A stretch of DNA of 64,000 bases from Candidatus Latescibacterota bacterium (GCA_022819745.1 JAJEGS010000008.1:1-64000); one strand, 5' to 3'; positions 26,278 to 36,102 are shown, counted from the first letter of the stretch. Notes: generated from the letters alone by a model not told the origin. Translations and numbers: made by a program.

Positions 26278-28221
26278 GTGATTTGGCGCAACGACAACTT
26301 CGCCGTAGCCGTCATCGGCATTGCGCTCATGGCCCTTTGGCCGCGCCTGACCTATTTGGATGAGGTCGAGCATAGCCCCTTCTTGGAGGTGCCGACGGCG
26401 GCGAGTTGGCCCTACGTCGAGGCCGCTAGGGGAGAGGGGGACACAGCGGTTGCCAGCCCCTTGTACCCGCTCTTTTTGCGCGGCTTCGTCGCCGTTGGCC
26501 TGGCACCTCGCTACGTCCAAGTCCTGCTAGGCGTGGCCAGTTGTGCGCTATTGGCCCTAATCGGTCGCGCGATCTGGGGACCGGCCACGGGACTCATCGC
26601 CGCTTTGTGCGCAGCCCTATACGGGCCAGCCATCTATTTCACCGGCTCCTTGCTGCCCCCAGTCCTCGCGGTATTTCTGGTGCTCTCGCTGCTGGCGGCA
26701 CTGTTGTGGGCCGACCAGCAGAGCGATGGGAACGCGTTTTTAGGCGTCGGGATTTTGCTAGCGCTTTGCTTGCTGGCCGCGCCGCAAGTCGTGCTTTTCG
26801 CGCCGGCCGTGCTGTGGTGGCTGTGGGCAGGAGGAAAGCAGCGGGTGGGTTGGGCCTGTGTGCTGGGGACGGCTTGTGCTCTCGTGCTGTGGTATTTTTT
26901 AGGGGCAGCTATAAATGCCGGCGGCTCGCCCGACCTCCTCGTGCGCGGTGGGGAGCATTTGCCCGCGCTGGATATGTACCACGCGCGCGGCGATTCAGCC
27001 GTCCTAGCGGTCCTGTTGTGGAAATGGGGTCTCGCGTTTCCCTTCGGCTTGGTCTTGCCGCTCGCGCTGCTAGGCGTGGGTCTTGCCTTGGCGGCGCGGG
27101 AGCGCGGCGTTTCGCTCGCCCTGCTGTTCGTCGCAACCGTCGTAATGGGAACCGCGCTCTACGGTGCCCATGCCGAGACGCGCATGGTGCTGGTACCCGT
27201 GCTCTTGCTCTTTGCGGTGAGCGGGGTCGGGCAACTGGTGCAGTTGTCTTGGGCGTGGAGGGGGGGCGCTGTGGTGGGATTGGTGCTAGTCGCGGGATTG
27301 GTCAACGCCAGTACACCAGCCATGGACCGCGCGGCGCAAGCCTCGCAGCAGCGCTATTTAGGCCACGCCTATGTGGAGTTGGGCATGACGGCTACGGCTG
27401 TCGCCGCATACGAACAGGCCTTAGCCGCAGGCAGTTCCGATAAGGACGTGTATTGGGCCTTGGCGGTGCTCTACGACGCCAGCGGCAAACCCGAGCGAGC
27501 ACTCGGCATCAGCCAGGCATTCGTCGCGCGCTGGCCTGCAGACGTGCGCGGACAGCGGGCACTCGGCGACCGCTACATGGCGGTGGGCCGTCCCCAACAA
27601 GCGCGCACAATCTATCAACAACTCGTCGCAAGTAGCGGACAGGAAGCCCTACTCGGACGCTTGGGGGATGCGCAACTGACGAGCGGTGCGCTCGACGAGG
27701 CCGTGCAATCCTACGAGCGGCTGCTAACGTTGAGCCCGGATAGCAGCCGGGTGCGCTACCAATTGGCGCGCGCCTACGCTGCTAGCGGGCGGATGGAAGA
27801 CTCCGAACGATCCTATCGCCAGCTCCTAGACAGCCCGACCTACGGCGTGCAGGCGCGAGTAGAAGCGGCCGCACTCTTGCGCCACAACGGCCAGCTATCA
27901 GCCGCCGAGGGGCTGCTCTCGCAAGTCCTAGCGCTAGCGCCAGATCATCGCGAGGGGCTGCTCCGGCTCGGCGAAGTCCTCTTAGAGCAAAGACGGCCCG
28001 GCGAGGCGCTGACTCATTGGCTGCATCTCGCCGAACTAGAGCCGCACAACTGGCGGCTCCAAGGCCACTTGAGCAAGGCGTACAGTCAATTGGGGCGGGG
28101 CGCAGAAGCGCGGGACGCAGAAACGCGCTATCAGCGGGCAAGGCAGCGCGCCCAACTCCAGCAGCGAATCGAAGCGGAGCAGAAGGCATTGGCAAAAAAA
28201 ATTCTCGGGGAAAACTTATGA
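26278..28221 (+). CDS. multi-pass membrane protein with C-terminal TPR repeats
   Basis: The GTG at 26278 is three bases after the preceding stop. Of 647 aa, the first about 330 contain some nine to ten hydrophobic segments with a short periplasmic loop after the first one, like the membrane core of ArnT/PMT-type (GT39/GT83) glycosyltransferases. I see no firm catalytic D-E pair. Residues about 340-620 are TPR repeats (YLGHAYVELGMTATAVAAYE, LAVLYDASGKPERAL, LARAYAASGRMEDSERSY, RLGEVLLEQRRPGEALTHW). It may glycosylate or scaffold the A and B proteins (inference). The stop overlaps the next start (ATGA). Confidence 0.7.
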   Translation: MIWRNDNFAVAVIGIALMALWPRLTYLDEVEHSPFLEVPTAASWPYVEAARGEGDTAVASPLYPLFLRGFVAVGLAPRYVQVLLGVASCALLALIGRAIWGPATGLIAALCAALYGPAIYFTGSLLPPVLAVFLVLSLLAALLWADQQSDGNAFLGVGILLALCLLAAPQVVLFAPAVLWWLWAGGKQRVGWACVLGTACALVLWYFLGAAINAGGSPDLLVRGGEHLPALDMYHARGDSAVLAVLLWKWGLAFPFGLVLPLALLGVGLALAARERGVSLALLFVATVVMGTALYGAHAETRMVLVPVLLLFAVSGVGQLVQLSWAWRGGAVVGLVLVAGLVNASTPAMDRAAQASQQRYLGHAYVELGMTATAVAAYEQALAAGSSDKDVYWALAVLYDASGKPERALGISQAFVARWPADVRGQRALGDRYMAVGRPQQARTIYQQLVASSGQEALLGRLGDAQLTSGALDEAVQSYERLLTLSPDSSRVRYQLARAYAASGRMEDSERSYRQLLDSPTYGVQARVEAAALLRHNGQLSAAEGLLSQVLALAPDHREGLLRLGEVLLEQRRPGEALTHWLHLAELEPHNWRLQGHLSKAYSQLGRGAEARDAETRYQRARQRAQLQQRIEAEQKALAKKILGENL

Positions 28222-30284
28222 AGCGCTTGCTTCTCATAGGTGCATTAGTGCTTTTGCACGGCAGCGATTTGCAGGGACGTCAAGTATTGCTCGTCGGCCA
28301 AGACGGCCAGATTAGCTGGGAGGGGGACGTAGAAGCCGGGATTGCGGTGCAAACCATTGAGCCGGAGTACCGCTCCACGTTGGATCCCAACATCACCGAA
28401 ATCGGCGTCGCGCCGGTCAATCTCGTCGATTTTTCCAGCGCGGACTTTCCCAGCAGCATCCTGCCCCGCCGCGTACAGGAGGGCCAAAACCTCGCCGCTG
28501 AAATCGCCGAGCGCGGCGGCAGCATCCGCGCTCCGACCGTTTTTGACCTCGCCGAGTCCCAGTTGCAAAACATCCTCGATCAGATCGTGTCGCCCGATCC
28601 CAGTGGCGGGGCCTTCGAGCGCAAGGGACGGGACGTGTTGGGCACCTTGCTCGTGCTCGATTTGGGTGCGCGCTTTGGCGTCAACCAAATTCGCTTCTTC
28701 CCGCGCAATACGGTCTTTCCGTCGCCATCGACGCCCTTTCAAGAGGACTTTCTCAAAAACTTCGAACTCCAAGTCAACGACGGCCAAGTGCTGACCGAGG
28801 CCGGTAACCCCATCTGGGAGACCTTTACGGCACGTACCAACAACACCGATCCGGTCGCCACCATCGAGATCGACCCGCCGCGCTTTTTGCGCTTCATCCG
28901 CCTGCGCGCCACCTCATCCATCCCCTTTGAGGTGGAGAAATTCCAGGTTTTCGGCGAGGGCTTCTTCCCCACCGTGCAGTACGTTTCGCCGCTCATCGAC
29001 ATGGGCACGCCAGCCAATTGGGGACGCTTGCGCTGGCTGGAGGAGACCGTTGGGCAGGCGAACGCCGTGCAGATGAACATCCGCACCCGCAGCGGCAACG
29101 ACACGTCGCCCTTCGCCTATACGCGCAAGCGAGTGGGGCGTCAAGACGCCGAAGAAATCGCGTTCTCCGTCGATAATCCCGACCAGCCGCTCCTGCGCGA
29201 CGAGTACCTCGACCTGCCGGCCAAGGGAGGCCCCGCCGATGTGTGGGAACGCGGCCCCGTGCGCGACGACTTGGCCAATTGGAGTCCGTGGACCTCGCCC
29301 TACGATCCGGTCGCCGGCACCAGCAGCGAGGGCGCATTGGTCCTCTCGCCCGGGCCGCGCCGCTACTTCCAATTCCGAGTTGACTTTCAGTCCGATGATC
29401 TAGAATCGGCAAAAATCCTGCGGCAGTTTTCCTTTGATTTCACAACGCCGCCATTGGCCGATGTCCTCGTCGGCGAAATTTTTCCGCGCGAGGTGCCCGC
29501 AGCCGCCGACATTCCCTTTGTCTATGCCGTGCGCGCCGAGATGGAGAGCGGAGATTTGCAGGGATTCGACGGGTTCGAGCTGGTCACCGGCAGCCGCATA
29601 GACCGCATTGAGCGCATTGAAATCATCGACGCGCAGGGCGAGTTCCTCCTAGCGCACGATTTTGCGGTGCAAGACGCTGTCGCCGACGAGGGCGACGTGG
29701 CCATCACCGCGCTCTCGGAGCGCAACTTTGCGGTGCGCTTTCCGCGAGTAGCCGCGCACAACACCGTGTTGAAGATCCACTTTGTCAGCCGTATCCTCTC
29801 GTATAGCACGGCCTTTGAGGGCCGGGGCTTGCTGCTGGAAGAAGATGCCTTTCAAAGCGTCCAAGCCGGCGACGCTACCGCGCTAGACGAAGGCGACATC
29901 TCGTTCAAATCGGACACTACCGTCTTGAGCCCGGCTGTCAACAGCGGCAGCCTAGTGGGCAACTTTGACCTCGCCGCGGCCGTTATCACGCCCAATGGCG
30001 ATGGAATCAACGATGTCTTGGATATGGAGTGCGAGGTCCTTGCAGTCGATGGCGGGCAGATTGTGGTCAATATATACGACCTAGGAGGACGCTGGGTGCG
30101 TCGCCTCTTCGACATCGAGGGTCAAAGCGGCGTTTACAGTTCGGAAGACCTGCCCCAACTTCGGTGGGACGGGACCGACGATCAGGGTGAGAGCGTGGCC
30201 CCTGGCCTCTATCTAGTCCAACTCAACGTCAAGGGCGATGCGCGCGCTAGCGCCAGCACGCGCACCGTCGGCGTAGCGTACTAG
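28218..30284 (+). CDS. secreted discoidin-like protein with T9SS-type C-terminal domain (family A, copy 2)
   Basis: The ATG at 28218 overlaps the upstream TGA and starts a signal peptide (MKRLLLIGALVLLHGSDLQG). The 688-aa product has a discoidin-like region near 145-240 (LVLDLGARFGVNQIRFFP, FLRFIRLRATSS). The family-A module SPGPRRYFQFRVDFQSDDLE lies near 378-397. The C-terminal domain starts at about 590 (ITPNGDGINDV) with Y-D-L-G-G-R-W-V-R and WDGTDDQGESVAPGLY, ending GVAY. It lacks the first 250 or so residues of copy 1. It is probably exported and anchored by the same route. Confidence 0.75.
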   Translation: MKRLLLIGALVLLHGSDLQGRQVLLVGQDGQISWEGDVEAGIAVQTIEPEYRSTLDPNITEIGVAPVNLVDFSSADFPSSILPRRVQEGQNLAAEIAERGGSIRAPTVFDLAESQLQNILDQIVSPDPSGGAFERKGRDVLGTLLVLDLGARFGVNQIRFFPRNTVFPSPSTPFQEDFLKNFELQVNDGQVLTEAGNPIWETFTARTNNTDPVATIEIDPPRFLRFIRLRATSSIPFEVEKFQVFGEGFFPTVQYVSPLIDMGTPANWGRLRWLEETVGQANAVQMNIRTRSGNDTSPFAYTRKRVGRQDAEEIAFSVDNPDQPLLRDEYLDLPAKGGPADVWERGPVRDDLANWSPWTSPYDPVAGTSSEGALVLSPGPRRYFQFRVDFQSDDLESAKILRQFSFDFTTPPLADVLVGEIFPREVPAAADIPFVYAVRAEMESGDLQGFDGFELVTGSRIDRIERIEIIDAQGEFLLAHDFAVQDAVADEGDVAITALSERNFAVRFPRVAAHNTVLKIHFVSRILSYSTAFEGRGLLLEEDAFQSVQAGDATALDEGDISFKSDTTVLSPAVNSGSLVGNFDLAAAVITPNGDGINDVLDMECEVLAVDGGQIVVNIYDLGGRWVRRLFDIEGQSGVYSSEDLPQLRWDGTDDQGESVAPGLYLVQLNVKGDARASASTRTVGVAY

Positions 30285-30363
30285 GATTTATGGGGTTTGT
30301 GTGATGTATGTGATTCCACCCCACCACCAACCGCGTTGGAGGGTTAAAAAAGGAATGAGAGTC

Positions 30364-32385
30364 ATGCTAGGGCGAAATTTATTGTGGAGTTTAAGTATCG
30401 CGGCTTGGTGTACCAGCGCGGCGTGGGGGCGGGCCGAGTTTCACATCGGCGGGCCGACAGGTGTTTCTTGGCAGGGGCTGATCACCGATGAGCAGACTGA
30501 ATACTCCATCGTCGATGACCAAGGCATAGCCTTGGGTACGCTGCCCATTGCCATCGGCGTAGAGGAAGCGGGCGTCGATACCATGATCGCCTACGACGAC
30601 AACGCTATCCGGCCAATATGGGTCGATCCGTCGGTCAACCTCGCGCTAGACGTGAACTTGACCCCGCGCGGCGGCAACCTCTACACCAGCGTCTCCACCG
30701 GCTATACCCGCGAGGCCGCTAAAGAAGTGCAGGTGATGATCGACGGCGACCCGGAAACGGCGACCTTGCGCCAAGTCGATATCTCGCCGCGTTTGGCCGG
30801 TCTCAATATCGGCTACGTGAAAAACACAGTCGTCAACTTAGGGGCCGAGATGCCGGTCAACCGCATCCGCTTCTATCCGCGCCCGGGCTTTGAGGAAAAC
30901 TACTTGGCTTGGTACGAAATCGGCGTAGCCGACAACACTGCGCCTTTTATGGCCTCGCCCCAAGAGCGTGCACCGGGCAAGCGCTGGTACCATGACATCA
31001 GCCGCTCGCTCACCTCGACCAACGACCCGGAACTAGACATCCTAGAGCGCAACGTTGAAAACCTCGACCAAGTCGTGGATTTGCGCTTTCCCACGCGCGA
31101 CTTGCGCTGGGTCGCCATTCGCCCGATCAACCCCGAGCGCACTTGGGAGATCGCCGAAATGGAGGTGTACGGCGAAGGTTTCGTCACCAAGACCTCCTAT
31201 CGCACCGGTGTGCTGGACTTCGGTCGCCCGGTGGCTTGGAGCAAAATCCGCTGGCGGGGCGAGGTGCCCGAGGGTACTCGCCTCGTGTTGCGCACGCGCA
31301 CCGGCTCCACGCCACAGCCCAATTTATTTTGGAAAATCGGCAGCACTGGCAGCTTTGAGCGGGTGTCCAAAGACGATTACACCACGACCTACCAAGTAGG
31401 TCGGTTCAGCCATATCCAAGCGACGTACGATGTAGAAAACTGGAGCTTCTGGTCAACACCCTATGACTTTGCGGCCGGGCTACGCGACCCAGAGGTAACG
31501 AGCTGGGAGGACGGAACGCCCCTTCTCTCGCCCGGACCCAGCCAGTACTTGCAGCTAGAAGTGGTCATGTTTTCCGACGGGGACAAAGCACCGCGCATCG
31601 ACGAGCTGTCTCTGCTGTTTGCCGAAGATCCAGCGGCCCAAAGCGTGATCGCCGAGATCTGGCCGGTTGAGACCGAAAACTTCGAGCCGCAGACCTTCAC
31701 CTATGTAGTGCGGCCCATGCTTGAAGACGGCGACCGGGGCTTCGACCGGCTGGAAATCTTCACCCAAGTCCCGGCCGCAGCCGTCCATTCGGTCGCGGTC
31801 GATGGCCGGGAAATCATCGACGACTTCCCACCCCAATTAGAGGAAGACCGGATCGTCATTAGCTTTGAGCCGTTTGTTGCGCCGCGCGACAACGAGCGCC
31901 GCATCGAGGTCGTCTTCGACGCCAAAGTGCTGCGCTTTGGCGCGGAATTCACCGGTTGGGTGTACGACAGCGCCGAGCCCGAGCTCAAGCAGCAAGTCCG
32001 GCCCGGCAACGCAACCTTCCGCTTTGCCGGCGACGCCCTATCCGTGCGCACCCCCGTCGGCGGCGAACTGGTGCGAAAAGTCACCGCGCATCCCGCGACG
32101 TTGACGCCCAATGGCGACGGGATCAATGATCAGACCATGATCTCGTACGATCTGCGCAACATCGGCGTGCCGCGCCAGATCGCTCTGCGGATTTTCGACC
32201 TGTCCGGCCGACTGGTGCGCGAGGTGATCTCCACGCCCGCCGTCAGCGGCAGCTTTGCGGCGGTTTGGGATGGCCGTCGCACCGAGGGAGATTTAGTCGC
32301 CCCAGGCGTGTATCTCTACCAAGTCGATCTAACCACCGACAAGGGCCTCTCTGCAGCCGCAGGGACCGTAGCTGTGGCCTACTGA
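30364..32385 (+). CDS. secreted discoidin-like protein with T9SS-type C-terminal domain (family A, copy 3)
   Basis: ATG 30364 is favoured because AGGA lies nine bases upstream; ATG 30355 is too close to it. The 673-aa product has a signal peptide (NLLWSLSIAAWCTSAAWG). A discoidin-like region near 120-270 carries MIDGDPETATL, VVNLGAEMPVNRIRFYP and LRWVAIRPIN. The family module SPGPSQYLQLEVVMFSDGDK and an IFDLSGRLVREV strand follow. The tail starts at about 579 (LTPNGDGINDQ) and ends AVAY. The order of modules is the same as in copy 2, which it most resembles. The 79-base gap before it is the longest in the operon and may hold an internal promoter, but I could not identify one. Confidence 0.75.
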   Translation: MLGRNLLWSLSIAAWCTSAAWGRAEFHIGGPTGVSWQGLITDEQTEYSIVDDQGIALGTLPIAIGVEEAGVDTMIAYDDNAIRPIWVDPSVNLALDVNLTPRGGNLYTSVSTGYTREAAKEVQVMIDGDPETATLRQVDISPRLAGLNIGYVKNTVVNLGAEMPVNRIRFYPRPGFEENYLAWYEIGVADNTAPFMASPQERAPGKRWYHDISRSLTSTNDPELDILERNVENLDQVVDLRFPTRDLRWVAIRPINPERTWEIAEMEVYGEGFVTKTSYRTGVLDFGRPVAWSKIRWRGEVPEGTRLVLRTRTGSTPQPNLFWKIGSTGSFERVSKDDYTTTYQVGRFSHIQATYDVENWSFWSTPYDFAAGLRDPEVTSWEDGTPLLSPGPSQYLQLEVVMFSDGDKAPRIDELSLLFAEDPAAQSVIAEIWPVETENFEPQTFTYVVRPMLEDGDRGFDRLEIFTQVPAAAVHSVAVDGREIIDDFPPQLEEDRIVISFEPFVAPRDNERRIEVVFDAKVLRFGAEFTGWVYDSAEPELKQQVRPGNATFRFAGDALSVRTPVGGELVRKVTAHPATLTPNGDGINDQTMISYDLRNIGVPRQIALRIFDLSGRLVREVISTPAVSGSFAAVWDGRRTEGDLVAPGVYLYQVDLTTDKGLSAAAGTVAVAY

Positions 32386-32393
32386 GCGAGCAA

Positions 32394-35006
32394 ATGGCAG
32401 AAACTGCGAAACGCATCTGCAAGGCCGCCCTATTTTTGTGGGCTATTAGCGGCGGCTCGGCCGCAGCCCAAATCGGGCTGCAATCGCTGGCCTCCCCAGG
32501 CGCGGAAGCCCTCGACCCGGCGGTGCGCCGCTGGTACGTGCCCCAAGAGTTGGTCGCCGAACACCACTGGCGGCAGTGGAACACCACCAACTACGCGCGC
32601 GCGCCCTATCAGCGGTATGTCAGTACCAACATCGAGGGAGATTACTTCTACGACGCCTTTGGCAACTTCCTCAATCAGGGCTGGCTGATATACAACGTAT
32701 CTCAATCTAATCCCGAGGAATTCGGCACCGTACTGTTTGAAGCCCAGCGCTTCCGCAATTGGTTTTCCGAGGTCGCCGTGGCCTCCGAGCAAAAAGGGCA
32801 ATACGCATACGCGCTGACCATCAGCAGCGATCTGCGCACCACTCTGACGCCCATGGTGCTGTCCAAACCGCGCCTCGATGGCGTGCAGTTCGACTTCGCC
32901 ATGGACAAGTACCGGGGCACGTTCCTCTACGCGCAGGCCAGTGCCCCGCGCGGCATCACCAATCAAGAGCTGCGCCGCACCAATTCCACTACCTTGATCG
33001 GGGGACGCTTTGAAGTGCAAATCGGCGATTTCGTCGAGCTCGGCGTCCACAGCGCCAACGCCCACCAAGCCAATTCGCTTTCGGAAGAAGCCCTGTTGAG
33101 CAATTGGGTAACCGGATCGCTGACCCAAGGCCAGAACCGGACCATCTCCCGCATCGAAATCGCCCTGCGGGACGACTCGCCAGACGACGGCGTGGGCGGT
33201 GCGGCGTATTTTCCGGCTGGCTCGGACATCTTCATCACCTATCGGGATGGCCGCGTGGATTCGGGCCGCGAGATCCGCTTTGAACCCGTAGTAGAGGGCG
33301 GTGCGCCCCGCCCGGGCTATATCGAGGCCAACGGCAACGATGAAATCCGCCTGCTCTACGACTTCGACAGCGCCAGCTTCATCAACCGAGCCGCGGCCGA
33401 CAAAACCGAAATCGTCAAAGTGGAATTCCGGCTAGTGGTAGCCAACGACTATCAGGTCTGGATGACCTCGGACCAGCAGACCAGCGGTGGCGAGCCCGTG
33501 TTCCTGCTGATGACGCAAGCGCCGAGCAACATCAAGGACTTGTCCAATTTGCGCGTCATCAGCTTTGAGGCCGGGTTGCCGACGGCGACCCACATTCTCG
33601 GCGGTACGGTGACGGCCACCGACGTGATGGGCTTCGACCTGTACGGCGAGTACGATCTCAACTGGAACTACCGCAAATATCCCAACATCCTCGTCGAAGA
33701 ACACCAGACTTCGGCCGGCATTGTCGGCGCGCGCAGCGCACCAGCCTATATGCTCAATCTGTCGCGTCAGTGGTCCCGCTTCTTTATCTACAGCGAAGCC
33801 TATCAGATGCACCCGCGCTACAACACCCAGACTTTCGTCACCCGCGACGACGGCAGCATCGACTACCAAAACGATCGCAGCCTCATGGATCTGGTGGAAG
33901 ACAACGACGATCAAGACCGAGTGCCAGACAGCTTCCGCGCCGACTGGGCCTTCCCCGACCGCCAAGTCTTTCCGGGCTGGGATCAAAACAGCGACTTCGT
34001 GCCCGACATCAACCAAAACGACAGCCGAGTGCGCACCAACTCGATCCCGGACTACGAAGAGCCTTTCCTGCGCTTTGCGGTAGATCGGCCCGAATTTCTC
34101 TTCGGCGTTGACATGAACAACAACTTCTGGACCGACCAATATGAAAACGACCAAGAGCCAGACTATCCCTACAAGCGCGACCACCAAGGCTACAACGCGT
34201 ACGTCGGCACCTACTTGGCTCCGCAGTTAAAGATCATCGCCGGCCTCCTGCGCGAGGACCGCATCTCTTCCAACCAGAAAAACCACAGCGCGTACGCACT
34301 CTTGCGGTTCGACCGGAGCTGGGCGCGCTACGGCAATGTGCGCCTTTTCGGCATGACCAAGCGCGTGGAAGACGACATTGCCGACCCGCTCTTGCAATGG
34401 GCACCCGACAACACGCTGCGCCTCGGCACGCTGACCGAGATCGACGATCCGCTGCTGGCCCGCGACACTTGGATCAATCAGCTCTTCCTCGGCCACAATG
34501 TGCGCGCCTTTTCGCTGAATCTACAAAACAAGGTCAACTGGGTGGTCTTTCACCAACTCATGGACGCCGAGCGCCGACAACGCTGGGGCTTGGCCGAGAC
34601 GGATTTCTTCTTCGGGATGATCAACAAGGCCCACTACCGCCATGCGCTCGGTCCCCTCTATCTAGAGCCGCGCTGGAAGAGCGAGTTTATCAAGCAGAGC
34701 CGCGATTTGTTCACGGACGAGCGCCGGACGACCCTAGTCGAACTCTTCTCGCTGTTGGTGGGCACCGATGTCCTAGAGATCACCAAGCTACAAGCGGGTC
34801 TAGAGTATCTGATCTTCGACGATTTCAACACGGATGCCAACGATTTTACGGCGCTGACTTGGGGCGTTCAGTTCAAAAACGAATCGGCCTATCAAGGCTA
34901 CAAGCTCCAGACCGTGCTCGGGCTGGTGCTAGAGCGCAAGAATTTCAAGGACGCCCCATCGCGCACCGAGACCCAATCTTTCATCGCCATTTACGCGGGG
35001 ATTTAA
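32394..35006 (+). CDS. large envelope protein with acidic Asp/Asn-rich block (family B, copy 2)
   Basis: From ATG 32394 the 870-aa product has a signal peptide (ALFLWAISGGSAAAQ) and is a close paralogue of the protein at 23608. They share DPAVRRWYVPQEL, W-R-Q-W, EGDYFYDxFGNFL, PMVLSKPRLDGVQFD, NDYQVWMTSDxQ, GLPTATHI and the acidic block (about 497-593: DNDDQDRVPD, FPGWDQNSDFVPDINQND, DMNNNFWTDQYENDQEPDYP). It ends SFIAIYAGI. It is the last gene of the operon, and its final 17 codons are duplicated at 36150-36200. Function is unknown; a surface or barrel role is inferred. Confidence 0.6.
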   Translation: MAETAKRICKAALFLWAISGGSAAAQIGLQSLASPGAEALDPAVRRWYVPQELVAEHHWRQWNTTNYARAPYQRYVSTNIEGDYFYDAFGNFLNQGWLIYNVSQSNPEEFGTVLFEAQRFRNWFSEVAVASEQKGQYAYALTISSDLRTTLTPMVLSKPRLDGVQFDFAMDKYRGTFLYAQASAPRGITNQELRRTNSTTLIGGRFEVQIGDFVELGVHSANAHQANSLSEEALLSNWVTGSLTQGQNRTISRIEIALRDDSPDDGVGGAAYFPAGSDIFITYRDGRVDSGREIRFEPVVEGGAPRPGYIEANGNDEIRLLYDFDSASFINRAAADKTEIVKVEFRLVVANDYQVWMTSDQQTSGGEPVFLLMTQAPSNIKDLSNLRVISFEAGLPTATHILGGTVTATDVMGFDLYGEYDLNWNYRKYPNILVEEHQTSAGIVGARSAPAYMLNLSRQWSRFFIYSEAYQMHPRYNTQTFVTRDDGSIDYQNDRSLMDLVEDNDDQDRVPDSFRADWAFPDRQVFPGWDQNSDFVPDINQNDSRVRTNSIPDYEEPFLRFAVDRPEFLFGVDMNNNFWTDQYENDQEPDYPYKRDHQGYNAYVGTYLAPQLKIIAGLLREDRISSNQKNHSAYALLRFDRSWARYGNVRLFGMTKRVEDDIADPLLQWAPDNTLRLGTLTEIDDPLLARDTWINQLFLGHNVRAFSLNLQNKVNWVVFHQLMDAERRQRWGLAETDFFFGMINKAHYRHALGPLYLEPRWKSEFIKQSRDLFTDERRTTLVELFSLLVGTDVLEITKLQAGLEYLIFDDFNTDANDFTALTWGVQFKNESAYQGYKLQTVLGLVLERKNFKDAPSRTETQSFIAIYAGI

Positions 35007-35009
35007 GCC

Positions 35010-35039
35010 TTGACATATGCTTTTGCGGGCTTGTACATT
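35010..35039 (+). promoter_or_regulatory. promoter of the first small secreted protein
   Basis: TTGACA (35010-35015) and TACATT (35034-35039) are separated by 18 bases and begin right after the TAA of the preceding gene. The duplicated copy at 36204-36233 has the same elements with the same spacing, which supports the call. Confidence 0.65.
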
Positions 35040-35128
35040 GAGCAGTCCACGTTGCGGAACCGAGAAAACAGACGAGTTACCGCACCTTTTCTCTTTTTTA
35101 ACCCTAATCTCATGGAGGTAGCTTTACC

Positions 35129-36022
35129 ATGAAAAAGTTCCTCACCACTGCCTTAGCCTCGCTGGGCCTTGTGGTTGCCGCCCAAGCCCATGACCCGCCG
35201 GGCGGGCTGTTGGTTGCCGTGAATTTCCCCGATGCCAACGTGCCCGTCATTGACGGCAACGCCGGCGAGTGGGCTCCCGTACCCCTCGACCAGTACGGGA
35301 TTTTCAGCGAGACCTTGTATTCGATCCACGGCTTTGCCGGCGAAAACGTCGAGCAAGGCGGGCTGGACGCCAGTTCGATGCAGATCCGCCACATCGTCGG
35401 CTGGAACGACGCGACCAACAACGTGTACATCACCAGCCGCGTCTTTGACGACATTCACATCACTCAGCGTCAAGACCCGGGCAAATTCTTCTGGGATGAC
35501 AGCGTCGAATACGAGCTCAACGCTGCCCACCAAGCCCGCGACGACCTGAATCCCGGCGACGATGCGACCAGCTTCAGCTACAAGTTCGCCTTCCCGGTCT
35601 ATCAGGAGACCTTTGAGTGGTATCGCCCGATCCTCAACCTGCCGTGGATGACCAGCGGCTCGCAGTGGATCGAGATCGCTCACAGCTTCACGGGCGACGA
35701 GTTCGGCGAGAGCACGTACGACTACGAGCTTCGCATCCTGCCGATCGAGCGGATGCCGCGCTCGGATGAGGCCACCGAGGACCAAGTTGAGGTCCACGAC
35801 CTGACCGAGGGTGGGGTCATTCACATCACCCTCACGGTCAACGACGTCGATGGCGGCGAAGGCGATGGCGACAACCGCATCGGCATGTGGAGCACCAATC
35901 CCACTTCGTGCTGCCACGCTGCCCAAGACTTGCTCTTGACCCCGATGGATCCCAATATCGACTGGGGCGCGGCGACATCCGTTGACGCCAGTAGCTGGGG
36001 CCGGATCAAGTCCCAGTTCTAG
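35129..36022 (+). CDS. small secreted CBM9-like/DOMON-type protein, copy 1
   Basis: ATG 35129 has GGAGGT nine bases upstream and starts a signal peptide (MKKFLTTALASLGLVVAAQA). The 297-aa product begins DANVPVIDGNAGEW, the usual opening of CBM9-like sugar-binding sandwiches (V-x-I-D-G-x-x-x-E-W), and later has FFWDDSVEYELNA and YKFAFPVYQETFEW. Its own promoter and the strong ribosome site suggest abundant expression. I infer a periplasmic or surface ligand-binding protein; the ligand is unknown. A tandem paralogue follows. Confidence 0.7.
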   Translation: MKKFLTTALASLGLVVAAQAHDPPGGLLVAVNFPDANVPVIDGNAGEWAPVPLDQYGIFSETLYSIHGFAGENVEQGGLDASSMQIRHIVGWNDATNNVYITSRVFDDIHITQRQDPGKFFWDDSVEYELNAAHQARDDLNPGDDATSFSYKFAFPVYQETFEWYRPILNLPWMTSGSQWIEIAHSFTGDEFGESTYDYELRILPIERMPRSDEATEDQVEVHDLTEGGVIHITLTVNDVDGGEGDGDNRIGMWSTNPTSCCHAAQDLLLTPMDPNIDWGAATSVDASSWGRIKSQF

Positions 36023-36051
36023 GCAATTTCATCTCAATCGCAGTACCATTT

Positions 36052-36092
36052 CGGGCAGGTCTCGCCTCAGTGCGGGGCCTGCCCGAATTTTT
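36052..36092 (+). terminator. rho-independent terminator
   Basis: CGGGCAGG (36052-36059) pairs with CCTGCCCG (36078-36085) and is followed by AATTTTT (36086-36092), 29 bases after the stop of the secreted-protein gene. Confidence 0.7.
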
Positions 36093-36102
36093 AGGAAGCT
36101 AT

